Assembly (NCBI GenBank): GCA_031288215.1
Contig: JAITRV010000033.1
Coordinates: forward strand, 1 to 19,629
Direction: 5' to 3'
Source of the DNA: Spirochaetaceae bacterium
GTDB taxonomy: Bacteria; Spirochaetota; Spirochaetia; Treponematales; Breznakiellaceae
DNA length: 19,629 nucleotides
The notes under the pieces were generated by a model. The model did no database searches. It was not told the origin of the DNA and worked only from the letters and a program-made list of their open reading frames with translations. Each line of letters begins with the position of its first letter. Positions within the stretch are counted from its first letter, which is position 1. The position numbers were made by a program, and so were the translations under genes. This document shows, piece by piece, positions 8,127-16,326 of the stretch.

Positions 8127-9155
8127 ATGTTTGGAAGGAATTCATCGGATATCGGTATTGATTTAGGTACGTGTAATACGCTCATCTATATACGGGGAAA
8201 GGGGATTGTGATTAATGAGCCTTCCGTGGTAGCGGTGGAACGGGGTACGAAAAAGGTTATGGCCGTGGGAACCGAGGCGAAACGGATGCTCTGGAAGACC
8301 CCGGCGAATATTATCGCCATCAGGCCCATGCGGGACGGGGTTATCGCCGACCTGGAATCGACGGAGAAAATGATCCGTTTCTTCATTTCCAAGGTGCTGC
8401 CCCGGTACCGGTTTATAAAACCCCGGATGGTGATTGGTATCCCCTCCTGTATTACCGAGGTGGAACGCCGGGCGGTGGAGGAAAGTGCCTACAAAGCCGG
8501 AGCCCGGGAGGTGATGGTCATCGAGGAGAGCCTCGCCGCGGCCATCGGGGCGGATATCCCCATCTTCGAGCCCGCGGGACACATGATCTGCGACATCGGC
8601 GGGGGAACCACGGAGATCTCCGTCATTTCCCTGGGAGGCATGGTGGTGACCAACGCGATCCGCCTGGGGGGAGACGAATTTGACGAGGCCATCATCAAGC
8701 ATGTCAGGAGCGTCCATAACCTCATCATCGGGGAACAGACCGCGGAACGGCTTAAAGTAGAAATAGGGAATGCCGCCCCGGACAAGACCATCGAAAAGGT
8801 CGAAATCAAGGGAACCGACGCCATTACCGGCCTTCCCCGGAGGCTTGAAATCGACTCCTCGGAGGTACGGGAGGCCCTGAAGGATCCCATTACCCAGATA
8901 ATCGACGAGATCAAATCTACCCTGGGGCAAACCCCGCCGGAACTGGCGGCGGATATCGTGGAACGGGGTATCGTGATGACCGGGGGCGGTTCCCTGCTCA
9001 AGGGGCTCCCCAAGCTTGTCTCCAAAGAAACGGGGGTACCGGTGATCCTGGCGGAACACCCTCTGGACTGTGTCGCCCTGGGGGCCGGTAAATATTTTGA
9101 AAACGCCAAAGGTTTTGATAATACCCGGAGTATTTACGATAATCTAAACGGATAA
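8127..9155 (+). CDS. mreB: Rod shape-determining protein MreB
   Basis: MreB is a bacterial actin that polymerises at the inner membrane and guides elongasome movement. From the ATG at 8127 the protein is 342 residues, the usual length. It shows the phosphate-1 motif IDLGTCNT (11-18), the phosphate-2 motif DIGGGTTE (156-163) and the adenosine motif MTGGG (284-288). An in-frame upstream start at 8061 would add 22 residues without homology; I chose 8127 because GGAGG lies directly upstream and the product then matches the family N-terminus. The phosphate-1 motif has Cys where many relatives have Ala (DLGTANT). It heads the rod operon, four bases from mreC. Confidence 0.97.
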   Translation: MFGRNSSDIGIDLGTCNTLIYIRGKGIVINEPSVVAVERGTKKVMAVGTEAKRMLWKTPANIIAIRPMRDGVIADLESTEKMIRFFISKVLPRYRFIKPRMVIGIPSCITEVERRAVEESAYKAGAREVMVIEESLAAAIGADIPIFEPAGHMICDIGGGTTEISVISLGGMVVTNAIRLGGDEFDEAIIKHVRSVHNLIIGEQTAERLKVEIGNAAPDKTIEKVEIKGTDAITGLPRRLEIDSSEVREALKDPITQIIDEIKSTLGQTPPELAADIVERGIVMTGGGSLLKGLPKLVSKETGVPVILAEHPLDCVALGAGKYFENAKGFDNTRSIYDNLNG

Positions 9156-9159
9156 CGGG

Positions 9160-10050
9160 ATGAGGATAAACGAACCGGGAAAGCGTAACAGACGTTTTAC
9201 CACGGATGCTTATATTTTCATGGCCCTGGCCATCGTATCTTTTTCGGTTCTTTTAGTTTCTACCCGGAGTTTCGTGATCGTTTTTAAGGATCTGGGGCTT
9301 TCGGTCTTTTCCGGTATCCGCGGCGGGGTCCACGGCGTTTCCTCATTTTTTTCCCGGACCGTGCTTTCCATCCGGGAATTGGCCGCCCTGAGACAGGAAT
9401 ATGCGGAATTATCCGACCGGATGACCCGGTACGAACAGCTTGAACGGACTGCCGCGGAAATCCGCCAGGAGAACCGCCGCCTCCGGGAGCAGTTGGGGTT
9501 TTCGGAAACCTTCCGGTACCGGCATATCCCCGCGGAATTTATCGGCCGGGATCCGGATAACCTCTTTTCAGCCCTGGTTATCAATAAGGGAAAATACCAC
9601 GGCATTAAAAACAATATGCCCGTCGTTGCCTTTCAGGGGGGCCTCCAGGCCCTGGTGGGCAAGGTGATCCAGACCGCGCAGTTTGAAAGCCTCGTAATGC
9701 CCCTCTACGATACCAGTTCATATGTCTCCGCCCGGTTTTCCGAATCCCGCTATGAGGGAATTGTGGAGGGGCAGGGCCGCCCCGATCTGCCCCTGGTCAT
9801 GCGCTTCATTCAAAAGCTGGCCCGGGATGAGATCGGTTTCGGGGACCTGGTCGGTTCCAGCGGTCTGGGAGGGGTATTTCCTCCGGGGATCACCATCGGC
9901 AGGGTAAGCGGTATCACCTATCAGGAGTCCGAAACCTCCATGGAGGTGGAATTGACGGCGGCCATTGATTTTTACCGCCTGGAATATATCTTTGTTATCG
10001 AGGTCGAGGAGGATAGCCGAGAGACCCCGGGAAGGGAAGCTGATGGGTAA
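9160..10050 (+). CDS. mreC: Rod shape-determining protein MreC
   Basis: MreC is a bitopic periplasmic scaffold linking MreB and MreD to PBP2 and RodA. The 296-residue protein has a basic N-terminus, one transmembrane helix at about 17-35, a coiled coil at about 72-112 (AALRQEYAELSDRMTRYEQL), and a C-terminal beta-rich domain. Family features include LVINKGKYHGIKNNMPV, DTSSYVSARF and GDLVGSSGLGGVFPPGITIG. The start is four bases after the mreB stop. The 3' end overlaps mreD by eight bases. Confidence 0.95.
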   Translation: MRINEPGKRNRRFTTDAYIFMALAIVSFSVLLVSTRSFVIVFKDLGLSVFSGIRGGVHGVSSFFSRTVLSIRELAALRQEYAELSDRMTRYEQLERTAAEIRQENRRLREQLGFSETFRYRHIPAEFIGRDPDNLFSALVINKGKYHGIKNNMPVVAFQGGLQALVGKVIQTAQFESLVMPLYDTSSYVSARFSESRYEGIVEGQGRPDLPLVMRFIQKLARDEIGFGDLVGSSGLGGVFPPGITIGRVSGITYQESETSMEVELTAAIDFYRLEYIFVIEVEEDSRETPGREADG

Positions 10051-10552
10051 GAATGTTTTTTGGGCAGGTTTTTTTATCCTCATTGCGGTGATCCTTCAGT
10101 CCACGCTCCTTTCCCATATCAGGATATACCGGACCTATGTAAGTCCGGATTTGGCGCTGGGGATCCTGGTGTTTACCGCCTATATCAACGGGACCATGAC
10201 CGGACAACTGACGGGCTTTTTTTCAGGGTTCCTGATGGACTTTATCTCCGCCGCTCCCCTGGGATTTAACGCCTTTATCAGGACCATCCTGGGGGCCGGC
10301 CTGGGGGCCATGAAGGGGACGTTTTTTCTGGACGTTTTTTTTCTTCCCATGGGCCTGTGCGCCGCTGCCACCCTGGTAAAAGCCCTGCTGTGCTTCATCC
10401 TGCATCTCCTCTTTGCCGGGGCGGTGCCGGCCTATTCCCTAGGGGAGCCCGCCTTGTGGCTGGAGTTAACCTTAAACACCCTTTCCGCCCCCCTTTTATT
10501 CGGTTTTCTTAAATTTTTTAATACCCTGCTTATAAGAAGGGAGGAACGCTAA
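10043..10552 (+). CDS. mreD: Rod shape-determining protein MreD
   Basis: MreD is a small polytopic inner-membrane protein of the elongasome. From the ATG at 10043 it has 169 residues and about five hydrophobic segments, including FWAGFFILIAVILQS near the N-terminus. The sequence GQLTGFFSGFLMDFISAAPL is typical of the family. A longer in-frame start at 9965 would add 26 charged residues inside mreC and hide the N-terminal membrane helix, so I prefer 10043, which has GGGAAG just upstream. Its stop overlaps the mrdA start (TAATG). Function rests on family and position, since MreD sequence is weakly conserved. Confidence 0.93.
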   Translation: MGKNVFWAGFFILIAVILQSTLLSHIRIYRTYVSPDLALGILVFTAYINGTMTGQLTGFFSGFLMDFISAAPLGFNAFIRTILGAGLGAMKGTFFLDVFFLPMGLCAAATLVKALLCFILHLLFAGAVPAYSLGEPALWLELTLNTLSAPLLFGFLKFFNTLLIRREER

Positions 10553-12435
10553 TGGCTGCTCCTATGACCCCAGGGCTTCAGGAGGAGGGGCTTCCCGAAA
10601 AACGGATTAAGGTTCTTCAGATCCTTTTTATTCTTATTATTGTGACTTACAGCGCCCGGCTTTTCAGTATGCAGATTCTCAGCGGAGAATTATACCGGTC
10701 CCGGGCCCAGGATATAGCCCGCAGGACCACGGTGATCCCCGCTCAGCGGGGGGAAATATACGACCGCAGTTTTGAGCGGCCCCTGGTTCTCAACGTCGAT
10801 TCTTTCGCGGTGAGCGTTACCCCCGCGGAGGTCCCCCAGGGCAAGATCCCGGAAATCATCGAACAGCTCTCGGAGATCCTGGGGATATCGGAGGAGATCA
10901 TCCAGGGGAAGATCCCCCCCCAGTACTATTACCTTTTTCAGCCTCTGGAAATAGCCTCCAATGTTGCCTATAACCGGATAGCGGTCATCGCGGAGCATAT
11001 TGATACCCTCCCGGGAGTTTCCTGGCAATCCAAGCCCATCAGAAATTATCTTGAAAGCGGAAGCCTCTCCCACATCATCGGCTATGTGGGGGACATCACC
11101 AAGGATGAACTCACCATGCTCTACAACAGCGGGTATAAGCAGGGGGATGTCATCGGCAAGGCGGGAATCGAACGGCAATATGACGGGATTCTCCGGGGGA
11201 AGGACGGCCTGGAGACCCGAACCGTGGATGTCCGGGGCCGGCGTATCACCGGGGGGGCTGAGAGTATTCGGGAATCCCCGGTAACGGGGAAAAACCTGGT
11301 CCTCACCATCGACCGTTCCATCCAGGTTTTGGCGGAGCAGGCCTTGGGAACACGGATGGGCTCGGTGGTGGTCCTGCGGCCCGCCACCGGGGAGATCCTG
11401 GCCATGGTCTCCTATCCCTGGTACGATCCGACCATATTTACCCGGAACGATTCGGTGGACGAATACCAGTCCCTGATCAACGATCCCAATAAGCCCTTCC
11501 TCAACCGGGCGATCCAGTCCTCCTATCCCCCGGCATCCACCTTCAAGATCGTCATGACCACGGGGCTCCTGGCGGAAAATGCCTTTCCCCCGGAGCAGCT
11601 CGTGGATTGTCCCGGGGAAATAAGCTACGGCGACCGGCTCTGGAGATGCCATATCAGAAAACCCGGCCACGGCCGTCTCAACCTTCAACAAGCCATGGCC
11701 CAATCCTGCGATATATACTTTTGGGTGGTGGGCAGGGATCATCTGGGACTGGAACAGATTCTGGCCTATACCAACGACTTCGGTTTCGGCGAATCCACCG
11801 GCATCGACCTGCCCGGGGAGATACCCGGTTTTGTCGCCACCCCCCAATGGAAGGAGCGCCGTTTCCATGAGCGGTGGCAGGGGGGGGACACCATGAATAT
11901 GTCCATCGGCCAGGGCTATACCCTGGTTACCCCCATTCAGATGGCCAATATGGTAGCCATGGTGGTCAACGACGGGGTGATCTACCGGCCCCACTTCCTC
12001 AAGGAGGTCAGGGATCCTATCTCCGGGACGGTGGAACAGACCTTCGTCCCCCAGGTTCTCCACACGAGCGAGGTGGATCCGGCGGTCTTTGAAACGGTAC
12101 GCCGGAATATGCGGTCGGTGATCAGCGAAGGGACCGCCCGGTTCCCCCTGAACATACGGTCCGTGGAGATTTCCGGTAAGACCGGTACCGGGGAGGTGGG
12201 CCTCCAGGATCAGTGGCATTCCTGGTTTGCCGCCTATGCCCCCTACCGGACGGACAATCCCGACGAGCGGGTGGTGGTTTCGGTCAGCGTTGAGGCGGTC
12301 AACAAGTGGGAATGGTGGGCCCCTTATGCCTCGGCGATTATCTTTCAGGGTATTTTTGCCAATCAAAGCTATGAAGAAGCGGTGGCGGCCTTGGGACTTC
12401 AATACCTTATGCCCATCCAGGGGCGCCGGGAATAA
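10552..12435 (+). CDS. mrdA: Penicillin-binding protein 2 (peptidoglycan DD-transpeptidase)
   Basis: PBP2 cross-links new peptidoglycan during elongation and partners with RodA. The 627-residue class B protein has a single transmembrane helix at about 21-40, the pedestal motif RGEIYDR (about 66-72), and the transpeptidase domain. Active-site motifs are STFK (329-332, nucleophile S329), SCD (385-387, the SxN equivalent in PBP2) and KTGT (543-546). The C-terminal domain contains the expected WFAAYAPY. GGGAGG precedes the ATG. It overlaps mreD by one base and rodA by one base, consistent with coupled translation and balanced stoichiometry. It is the expected target of beta-lactams such as mecillinam. 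Confidence 0.96.
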   Translation: MAAPMTPGLQEEGLPEKRIKVLQILFILIIVTYSARLFSMQILSGELYRSRAQDIARRTTVIPAQRGEIYDRSFERPLVLNVDSFAVSVTPAEVPQGKIPEIIEQLSEILGISEEIIQGKIPPQYYYLFQPLEIASNVAYNRIAVIAEHIDTLPGVSWQSKPIRNYLESGSLSHIIGYVGDITKDELTMLYNSGYKQGDVIGKAGIERQYDGILRGKDGLETRTVDVRGRRITGGAESIRESPVTGKNLVLTIDRSIQVLAEQALGTRMGSVVVLRPATGEILAMVSYPWYDPTIFTRNDSVDEYQSLINDPNKPFLNRAIQSSYPPASTFKIVMTTGLLAENAFPPEQLVDCPGEISYGDRLWRCHIRKPGHGRLNLQQAMAQSCDIYFWVVGRDHLGLEQILAYTNDFGFGESTGIDLPGEIPGFVATPQWKERRFHERWQGGDTMNMSIGQGYTLVTPIQMANMVAMVVNDGVIYRPHFLKEVRDPISGTVEQTFVPQVLHTSEVDPAVFETVRRNMRSVISEGTARFPLNIRSVEISGKTGTGEVGLQDQWHSWFAAYAPYRTDNPDERVVVSVSVEAVNKWEWWAPYASAIIFQGIFANQSYEEAVAALGLQYLMPIQGRRE

Positions 12436-13751
12436 TGAAACTCCGGGATTTCCTTGAAATTGACTATGCCCTCCTGCTGGCCGCCCTGATCCTGACGGTC
12501 TTCGGCATCCTCTTTATCTATTCCTCGGGAATTACCTCCACGGGAGTCCTGGTATCCAGGGAGTATTTTCGTCAGATAATCTGGGCGATCTGCGGGTTAA
12601 TTCTTGCCCTCACCCTCGCCATGATCGGCTACCGGCGCTTCTACGATTTATCAATGTATCTGTACCTGGCGACCCTGGTATTGCTGATATATACCTGCCT
12701 TTTCGGACGTCTGGTAAACGGCGCCCGGGCCTGGATAGGGATCGGTTCCTTCGGTATCCAGCCTTCGGAATTCGCCAAGATCACTACCATCCTCTTCCTG
12801 GCCCGGTATCTGGATGCTTCAAAGAGGGACCGGAACCAAATCATCCGGTTTATGGTGTCCTGCGCGATCGTCTTTGCCCCCATGGGGGTAGTGCTGATTC
12901 AGCCGGACTTTGGGACCTCCCTGGTATTTATCCCCATCCTCCTTACCATGACCTTTGTGGCGGGGATTTCCCTCCGGTATGTTGTTTTTTTAATCGCCTG
13001 CATCGGCGCCATGGGGATATTCATGACGCTGCCCCTCTGGCAGACCTATATTTTACGGAAAAGCCTGCCCTTCCTTTTGATCCTTTCCAACGGCCGTTTT
13101 CTGGGGATCATCCTTGCGGCCCTGGTTGTCATTATCATCATTGCCGTCATAGGATATAACCTCTACCAAAAGCGGTATTTCTATTGGATCGTCTACGGCA
13201 CCGCCATCGTGGCCTTTTCCCTGGGGGGGGCCTTCGTATCCCATAAGGTGCTGAAGGATTACCAGATCATGCGGCTTATCGTGTTTCTGGACCCCAATAT
13301 TGACCCCCGGGGGGCCGGATGGAACATCATTCAATCCATAACCGCCATCGGTTCCGGCGGCCTTCTGGGAAAAGGCTACCTTCAGGGGACCCAGAGCCAT
13401 TACCGCTTCCTTCCCCAGCAAAGTACGGATTTTATCTTTTCGATTTATACCGAAGAATGGGGATTGCTGGGAGGCCTCCTGGTCTTCGCCCTTTTCCTCC
13501 TGATATGCCTCCGGCTGGTGAAGATCATGAAGTCCACCACCGACGGCTTCGGCGCCTATACCGCCGCGGGTCTGGCGGGGATGTATATTTTTCATTTTCT
13601 TATTAATGTAGGGATGACCATGGGGATCATGCCCATCACGGGGATACCCCTCCTCTTCATGTCCTATGGCGGTTCAGCCCTGATCTCCGCCATGACCGGC
13701 ATCGGACTTGCCCTGAGCATTTATATCAGAAGGTTCCAGCATTCGTTATGA
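12435..13751 (+). CDS. rodA: RodA, SEDS-family peptidoglycan glycosyltransferase
   Basis: RodA polymerises lipid II into glycan strands in the elongasome. The 438-residue multi-spanning protein has the SEDS signatures NGARAWIGIG, PSEFAKI, QPDFGTSLVF (156-165), LPQQSTDFIFSIYTEEWG (with the likely catalytic Asp at 332) and MPITGIPLLFMSYGG. It is longer than the roughly 370-residue E. coli protein because of an extra hydrophobic stretch around 205-280. Start overlaps the mrdA stop (TAATG), and the stop overlaps the next start (ATGA). RodA rather than FtsW is supported by its mreBCD-mrdA context. Confidence 0.95.
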   Translation: MKLRDFLEIDYALLLAALILTVFGILFIYSSGITSTGVLVSREYFRQIIWAICGLILALTLAMIGYRRFYDLSMYLYLATLVLLIYTCLFGRLVNGARAWIGIGSFGIQPSEFAKITTILFLARYLDASKRDRNQIIRFMVSCAIVFAPMGVVLIQPDFGTSLVFIPILLTMTFVAGISLRYVVFLIACIGAMGIFMTLPLWQTYILRKSLPFLLILSNGRFLGIILAALVVIIIIAVIGYNLYQKRYFYWIVYGTAIVAFSLGGAFVSHKVLKDYQIMRLIVFLDPNIDPRGAGWNIIQSITAIGSGGLLGKGYLQGTQSHYRFLPQQSTDFIFSIYTEEWGLLGGLLVFALFLLICLRLVKIMKSTTDGFGAYTAAGLAGMYIFHFLINVGMTMGIMPITGIPLLFMSYGGSALISAMTGIGLALSIYIRRFQHSL

Positions 13752-16144
13752 GTATACGCTTTGTGGAGCCCCTGGAGGAATTCGGCGCCGACCTCCTGGG
13801 GGTGGAGAAACCCGCCCGCTATGTCGGGGGGGAGTACGGCGCCGTTACCCGGAAGGATGCGGCCTTCCGTACGGCCATCGCCTTTCCGGACCTCTACGAA
13901 ATCGGCATGTCCAACCAGGCCCTGAAGATCCTCTATAAGGGGCTGAACCGGCTCCCGGGGGTCTTCTGCGACCGGGCTTTTACCCCGGCCCCGGATTTTG
14001 AAGCCCTGCTCCGGGAGCGGGGGATTCCCCTCTACGGCCTGGATACGGGAATCGCCTTGGGATGTCTGGACCTGCTCTGCTTCACCCTGGGCTATGAGTT
14101 GGGCATTACCGGAGTCCTCACCATCCTGGAGGCCGCCCATATCCCCCTCCGCGCTTCGGAACGGGGGGAGGGGGCCCCCCTGATTATCATGGGGGGGCCC
14201 TGCGTTTCCAATCCCCGGCCGTATGAGGCCTTTATCGACGCTTTCTGGATCGGCGAGGCCGAGGCCGGCTTCTTTGAACTGGTCGAAGGGCTGGCGGCCC
14301 TGAAAGGAGCGGGGGAGGGGAGGGGAGGGCTCCTCTCCCGGCTGGCGGCCCATCCCCATATATGGCTGCGGGGTAAGGCCCGATCCCGCCGGGCGGTGGA
14401 CAGCGCCTTTGCCCAAAGGCCGCCGGACCCGGCGGTTTTTCCCGTGCCCAGCATGAAAATCGTGCAGCACCACGGCGTAGTGGAACTCATGCGGGGCTGT
14501 CCCAACGGCTGCCGTTTCTGCCATGCCGGATATTGGTACCGCCCCATGCGCCAGAAATCCGCGGATACGGTCCGGGAGGAAATCGCCGCCCTGATCGAGA
14601 CGGGGGGCTTCCGGGAGATAAGCCTTTCCTCCCTATCCACCGGGGACTACCGGCACATCGACGATCTGGCCGCATCCCTCAACGCCGCCTATGCATCCCG
14701 GCATATCTCCTTCCAGCTTCCCTCACTCAGGGTTTCCACCTTCTCCCTGCCCCTGCTGGAAGCGGTCTCGGAGGTCCGTAAGAGCGGCCTGACCTTTGCG
14801 GTAGAAACGCCGACAGATGCCTGGCAGCTTTCGATCAACAAGGAGGTGAGCCGGGATCAGGTGGTTTCCATACTCCGGGAGGCCAAGAAGCAGGGCTGGC
14901 GGGGGGCAAAATTTTACTTCATGGTGGGCCTCCCCCTCCCCCTTGAGGGCGGCGGGGTCTCTGCCGGCGTCAGCGAGGAGGAGGAGATTGTCGACTTCAT
15001 CATGGATGTTGCGGCCCGGACGGGAATGCACTTTCATATCAATGCGGGCGCCTTTATCCCCAAGCCCCACACCCCCTACCAGTGGGCCCCCCAGATCAGC
15101 GAAACCGAGGCCCGCAGGAAGCTCGATTTTATCCGTTCCCGGCTGAAAGCCCGGGGCCACAAAGTCGGTATCCAGGACCCCTTTGTTTCAACCCTGGAGG
15201 GAATCATCTCCCGGGGGGACGAGCGGGTAGGGGAATTGATCGAAGCCGCCTACCGTCAGGGCTGCCGCCTGGATGCCTGGACCGAATACTTTCAGCGGGA
15301 GCGCTGGGCGTTCCTCATCGAACGGTACCGGTCCCTGGGGGAGGAGAGCCTCCGGGCCCGGGAGATCGGATCGGCCCTTCCCTGGGACTGTATTGACGCC
15401 GGTGTTACCGGCGCCTTCCTGGCCGGGGAAGGGGAAAAATCCCTGACCAGAGAAATTACTTCACCATGTATCGATAATTGTACACATCCCTGTGGTAATT
15501 GTCGCAAGGATAGTAAGATTGTAAAAAATAATATACATCATGAAGTAATTTCTCATCATACTCCCGAAGAACCCGAAACCCCGCATCCATACCGGCCGTC
15601 CATCCCCGACACCCACCGGATCCTCTTTTCCTTTTCCAAGACCGGAAAAGCGGTATTTCTTCCCCATCTTGGGGTTATCGAGATCTTCTCCATGGCCTTT
15701 ATCCGCTCGGGCATCCCCGTCCTCTTTACCGGGGGCTTCAACCCCCTCCCCAGGCTCGACTTCGCTTCCCCCCTGGCCATGGGCATCACCGGGGAAGGGG
15801 AGATTGCGAGCCTGGACACCACCGTTCCCTTTGAGGCGGAACGCTTCCAAGCCGCCCTCAAGGGGGCTCTTCCCCAGGGCTTTTCCGTCACCGGCGCGGT
15901 AAACATCTTCATCCCCGGGGGCGTTAAGAAACATTCCCTGGCATCGTTACTCTGGGGCTATGAATACGAAACCGCTTTCCGGGAGGTTCCGGACCTGGTG
16001 AAGGCAAAGGACGAGAAGGCCTACCGCCTTGCGCAAAAGAGCCTCTATGGACAGCGGCGGAAGTCCGTCCTGGCCCGGGCTTCCGCCGGGGAAGATCGGG
16101 GCGCATGCTACTTTACGGTCTACCGCAGCCTTTACGGCTCTTGA
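13748..16144 (+). CDS. Radical SAM / DUF2344 fusion protein of unknown reaction
   Basis: The 798-residue protein joins two families that are separate neighbouring genes in many bacteria: the radical SAM family I know as TIGR03960 (about 1-590) and the radical SAM-linked DUF2344 domain (TIGR03936, about 620-798). The iron-sulphur motif is C251-x3-C255-x2-C258 within RGCPNGCRFCHAGYWYRP. The N-terminal part resembles a B12-binding-like fold. A second cysteine cluster (574, 578, 582, 585) near the junction fits the extra cysteine motif of the family. The DUF2344 part begins ILFSFSKTGKAVFLPHL. The substrate is unknown. These families often sit near rodA, rng or rplU, and here the gene overlaps rodA by four bases. 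Codons 568-603 are AT-rich and palindromic, unlike the rest of the gene. Confidence 0.9.
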   Translation: MSIRFVEPLEEFGADLLGVEKPARYVGGEYGAVTRKDAAFRTAIAFPDLYEIGMSNQALKILYKGLNRLPGVFCDRAFTPAPDFEALLRERGIPLYGLDTGIALGCLDLLCFTLGYELGITGVLTILEAAHIPLRASERGEGAPLIIMGGPCVSNPRPYEAFIDAFWIGEAEAGFFELVEGLAALKGAGEGRGGLLSRLAAHPHIWLRGKARSRRAVDSAFAQRPPDPAVFPVPSMKIVQHHGVVELMRGCPNGCRFCHAGYWYRPMRQKSADTVREEIAALIETGGFREISLSSLSTGDYRHIDDLAASLNAAYASRHISFQLPSLRVSTFSLPLLEAVSEVRKSGLTFAVETPTDAWQLSINKEVSRDQVVSILREAKKQGWRGAKFYFMVGLPLPLEGGGVSAGVSEEEEIVDFIMDVAARTGMHFHINAGAFIPKPHTPYQWAPQISETEARRKLDFIRSRLKARGHKVGIQDPFVSTLEGIISRGDERVGELIEAAYRQGCRLDAWTEYFQRERWAFLIERYRSLGEESLRAREIGSALPWDCIDAGVTGAFLAGEGEKSLTREITSPCIDNCTHPCGNCRKDSKIVKNNIHHEVISHHTPEEPETPHPYRPSIPDTHRILFSFSKTGKAVFLPHLGVIEIFSMAFIRSGIPVLFTGGFNPLPRLDFASPLAMGITGEGEIASLDTTVPFEAERFQAALKGALPQGFSVTGAVNIFIPGGVKKHSLASLLWGYEYETAFREVPDLVKAKDEKAYRLAQKSLYGQRRKSVLARASAGEDRGACYFTVYRSLYGS
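14311..14329 (+). other. Canonical G-quadruplex motif in the radical SAM gene
   Basis: Four G-tracts (14311-14315, 14317-14320, 14322-14325, 14327-14329) are separated by single A residues. This is the most stable class of parallel quadruplex motif and lies on the coding strand, so it would also be in the mRNA. It encodes a Gly/Glu/Arg linker (AGEGRGG) in a variable loop. Confidence 0.7.
15450..15554. repeat. In-frame AT-rich palindromic element inside the radical SAM gene
   Basis: GAGAAATTACTTCA (15450-15463) and TGAAGTAATTTCTC (15541-15554) are perfect 14-base inverted arms. After a symmetrical two-base mismatch they continue with ATGTAT (15466-15471) and ATACAT (15533-15538). Inside is a second hairpin (15473-15486 with 15491-15503, loop TCCC), allowing G-U pairs and one bulge. 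The segment is about 31% G+C by my count within a gene well above 60%. It is 105 bases (35 codons) long, keeps the reading frame, and encodes the second cysteine cluster at the domain junction. It could be an inserted palindromic element, like those described within rickettsial genes, or a selected RNA structure. Confidence 0.75.
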
Positions 16145-16326
16145 GGGACCCCAGAAAAAGACTTTGGTGGGGGCTTCTTGTCAAAGACCGCCGTCAGGCA
16201 GCCCCGGCCGTCCGGGCTTTTCCGTATATTATGGTAGACAGAATATACATTATGAATAGTAAAAACGGCACGATTTTATCATCCCCACGCGCTCCGATAA
16301 ACCAAAACAATTCACCCCAACTTCTT
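16145..16326. other. Convergent intergenic region
   Basis: No gene is supported here. Besides the terminator, it contains an AT-rich dyad: GTATATT (16224-16230) and AATATAC (16242-16248) around 11 bases. A plus-strand ORF continues from here into the antisense of the lipoprotein gene; it has no protein-like features or ribosome-binding site, so I do not call it. Confidence 0.45.
16200..16221 (+). terminator. Intrinsic terminator of the rod operon
   Basis: AGCCC-c-GG pairs with CC-GGGCT (16200-16207 and 16212-16218), with one bulged C and a CCGT loop, followed by TTTCC. It lies 56 bases after the last gene. The U-tract is short but the stem is GC-rich. Confidence 0.55.

Noticed and set aside
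9965..10042. 26-residue N-terminal extension of MreD
   Set aside because: It lies inside mreC, is strongly charged, and would displace the N-terminal membrane helix that normally begins the protein.
10690..12402. 570-codon minus-strand ORF opposite mrdA
   Set aside because: Codon-aligned antisense shadow of a gene with all penicillin-binding motifs present.
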